Source: CAZGOM01 sp964542875 (GTDB lineage Bacteria > Planctomycetota > Phycisphaerae > Phycisphaerales > Phycisphaeraceae). Taken from it: DNA of 64,000 bases. The DNA lies in contig CAZIWA010000005.1 in NCBI GenBank assembly GCA_964542875.1, forward strand, positions 1-64,000, in the 5' to 3' direction. Positions 62,785 through 64,000 of this stretch are shown piece by piece. Numbering within the stretch: the first letter of the stretch is position 1; each line of letters starts with the position of its first letter. The notes under the pieces are model-generated. The model saw nothing but the letters and a program-made list of their open reading frames with translations, had not been told where the DNA came from and ran no database searches. A program made the translations under genes and the position numbers.

Positions 62785-63639
62785 CTACTGAACCTTAATG
62801 ATCCGTCCAAGCTCCCGGGACATGGCCTGATGACCTTTTGCCGAGAGGTGAAGCCCGTCGATAGTGCCCTCTGGAGTACCCAAAACGTTAGCGAATATCC
62901 GCTTGGGAACCAGATAAACATTGTGCTCAGCGGCCGCGGCACGTTGGACAGAGCCGAAGTCATTCATGAAAGGAAAAAGCGGGAGCTCCAGCATCACAAC
63001 CGTGTGGCCTTGCGCTTTAAGGTCCGTCAAAAGTTTTTGAAGGCGTGTGGTGAATTCAGGAACGGTGGTTTTGCCGAGGATGTCGTTTCCGCCAATCTCT
63101 ACAATCACCAATGCTTGCTGAGTTTTGATCTGCTGAGCCTGTTTGATCGCGCCCTCGACGGTCGCCCCCGCCTTGGCAAGGTTGGTTACGGGAAGGCCGG
63201 TCTGATCGGCGAACATTTTGGGCCAGGTGACATCCTTCCCGGTGCCTGCGCTGATGGAATCGCCAACGACAAAAACTGCCGTGCCGGGTGTGACGGTAAC
63301 GGAAGGCAAGCGATGATGAGGCGCTTCAATGCCCGCCAATGTAAGCGTCGTGATCAACGCAATCACTGCTGCAACGCAGCGAACCCTTAAAGACCCAGAG
63401 GAAATGAATTGGATGATGAGATTCGCCGTGCAAGCCACGATCCACAAACCGCAGAGCCACATCGGAATCGGAGTCGCGGAGGCCATGACCAGCAAGATGC
63501 CAGCCACTGCGGCAACCGTCAGTGCTGAGCGAAGCCAAACCGGCTTGGCGAACGCAAGCACCGCCGCGACAAGCACAGCCAGCGCAAGCCCAAGGAAAAA
63601 GGCGGTTCCATCAGCAAAACTCAAGACAAGCGGGTTCAT
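62785..63639 (-). CDS. SGNH-family hydrolase with N-terminal membrane helices
   Basis: 284 residues. Four membrane helices cover residues 8-105. The exported domain has VVGDSISAG near residue 125 with the catalytic serine, GGNDIL near 181 with glycine and asparagine, and DGLHLSAKGH near 265 with the aspartate and histidine. This is the arylesterase/lysophospholipase TesA-like arrangement, here membrane-anchored. It probably deacylates lipids or glycans outside the cytoplasm. 130 bp separate it from potA. Confidence 0.85.
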   Translation of the reverse strand: MNPLVLSFADGTAFFLGLALAVLVAAVLAFAKPVWLRSALTVAAVAGILLVMASATPIPMWLCGLWIVACTANLIIQFISSGSLRVRCVAAVIALITTLTLAGIEAPHHRLPSVTVTPGTAVFVVGDSISAGTGKDVTWPKMFADQTGLPVTNLAKAGATVEGAIKQAQQIKTQQALVIVEIGGNDILGKTTVPEFTTRLQKLLTDLKAQGHTVVMLELPLFPFMNDFGSVQRAAAAEHNVYLVPKRIFANVLGTPEGTIDGLHLSAKGHQAMSRELGRIIKVQ

Positions 63640-63698
63640 ATAAAAGAAGTACGACGCGAAGAAGCCGCGGGTCGATTGTTGAGCGATTCATGTAACGA

Positions 63699-63731
63699 CA
63701 GCGCCCCTCTCCAAAGCGGAAAGGGGCGCTG
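63699..63731 (-). terminator. Hairpin after the dihydrolipoyl dehydrogenase gene
   Basis: Perfect 10-bp outer stem CAGCGCCCCT / AGGGGCGCTG, 19 bp past the stop at 63751. No T-tract follows, so it may need Rho or act in RNA stability. Confidence 0.5.
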
Positions 63732-63750
63732 AAAATGCGTTGGAATTTCC

Positions 63751-64000
63751 TTAAAAGTGAAGCATCCGGCCCTGGGTGCCCAGAGCAGCTTCATGCACCG
63801 CTTCCGACAGCGTCGGGTGCGAATGCATGGTGGCGATGACTTCATCCACCGTGGCTTCCAGGCGCTTGGCCAGGCCCATTTCGGCCAGCAGTTCGGTGAC
63901 GCCGTCGCCGACCATGTGAACGCCGAGAATCTCACCGGTTTTCTTGTCGCTGATGAGCTTCACAAAGCCTTCCACAACCCGGTCGGTGGTCAGGGCCTGC
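63751..64000 (-). CDS. lpdA: Dihydrolipoyl dehydrogenase, C-terminal part
   Basis: Only the last 83 codons lie in the window; the gene continues past the right edge. ILGVHMVGDGVTELLAEM and MHSHPTLSEAVHEAA are the dimerisation-domain signature of lipoamide dehydrogenase, with the histidine and glutamate of the active-site pair (HPTLSE). It is the E3 component of pyruvate- or 2-oxoglutarate-type dehydrogenase complexes. Confidence 0.93.
   Translation of the reverse strand, partial: QALTTDRVVEGFVKLISDKKTGEILGVHMVGDGVTELLAEMGLAKRLEATVDEVIATMHSHPTLSEAVHEAALGTQGRMLHF

Noticed and set aside
62655..62963. An N-terminal extension of PotA by 103 codons
   Set aside because: TTG 62654 has a proper ribosome-binding site and gives the normal PotA length; the extension overlaps the SGNH gene.

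Overview
The window looks like a chromosome segment from a Planctomycetota bacterium, most likely of the Phycisphaerae type (inference). The basis is the mix of alternative complex III fused to an A2-type caa3 oxidase operon, several prepilin-leader proteins of the DUF1559-like class, PhyH dioxygenases, a DUF4838 protein, TMTC-like TPR membrane proteins and a BlaI/BlaR1-like pair with a very long sensor. Codons are strongly G/C-ending, and this creates many long antisense open frames that were discarded. I saw no tRNA, rRNA, CRISPR array or insertion sequence.

Region 1 to 7.5 kb is a likely carbohydrate or organic-acid catabolic locus: a GntR/LacI-hybrid regulator, a secreted DUF4838 glycosidase-like protein, an amidohydrolase and an aspartase/fumarase-family lyase on the plus strand, with a convergent HpcH/HpaI aldolase. 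A 100-base assembly gap at 7524-7623 is flanked by an exact 55-bp duplication. From 8 to 15.4 kb almost everything is on the minus strand: a NUC1-type nuclease, a rhomboid protease, bioB, a cluster of three small proteins, rplU, and an oligogalacturonate-lyase-like propeller paired with a prepilin-leader protein. From 15.9 to 26 kb the strand is plus: another prepilin-leader protein, a DJ-1/PfpI protein, a TMTC-like protein, a Gfo/Idh/MocA oxidoreductase, then blaI and a 1286-residue blaR1-like sensor. A decayed sigma-factor gene overlaps the end of the sensor gene. From 26 to 36 kb the content is mixed: PhyH, a lipoprotein, a C45-like hydrolase candidate, a second TMTC-like protein, a phosphoesterase, a MobA-like transferase, a propeller protein and a lipoprotein.

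Region 36 to 57 kb is a respiratory island. It opens on the plus strand with a CydA-superfamily protein carrying its own c-type haem domain, a membrane partner, and a solitary nuoB. It continues on the minus strand with actA-B-C-D-E-F, a small membrane protein, a SCO protein, coxB (with haem c), coxA (A2-type), coxC, a subunit IV and a second subunit III-like gene. This would move electrons from quinol through ActABCDEF and c-type haems to the caa3 oxidase. A tandem pair of prepilin-leader genes follows, then a polyamine ABC importer (potA-B-C-D order), an SGNH hydrolase and the 3' end of a dihydrolipoyl dehydrogenase gene.

The least expected signals are non-coding. Two intergenic copies of an element of about 115 bp (7874-7990 and 21441-21555) keep the same hairpin and closing stem with compensatory base changes. 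A palindrome AACCTAGGTT sits upstream of two prepilin-leader genes. Two terminators share sequence and outer inverted repeats.
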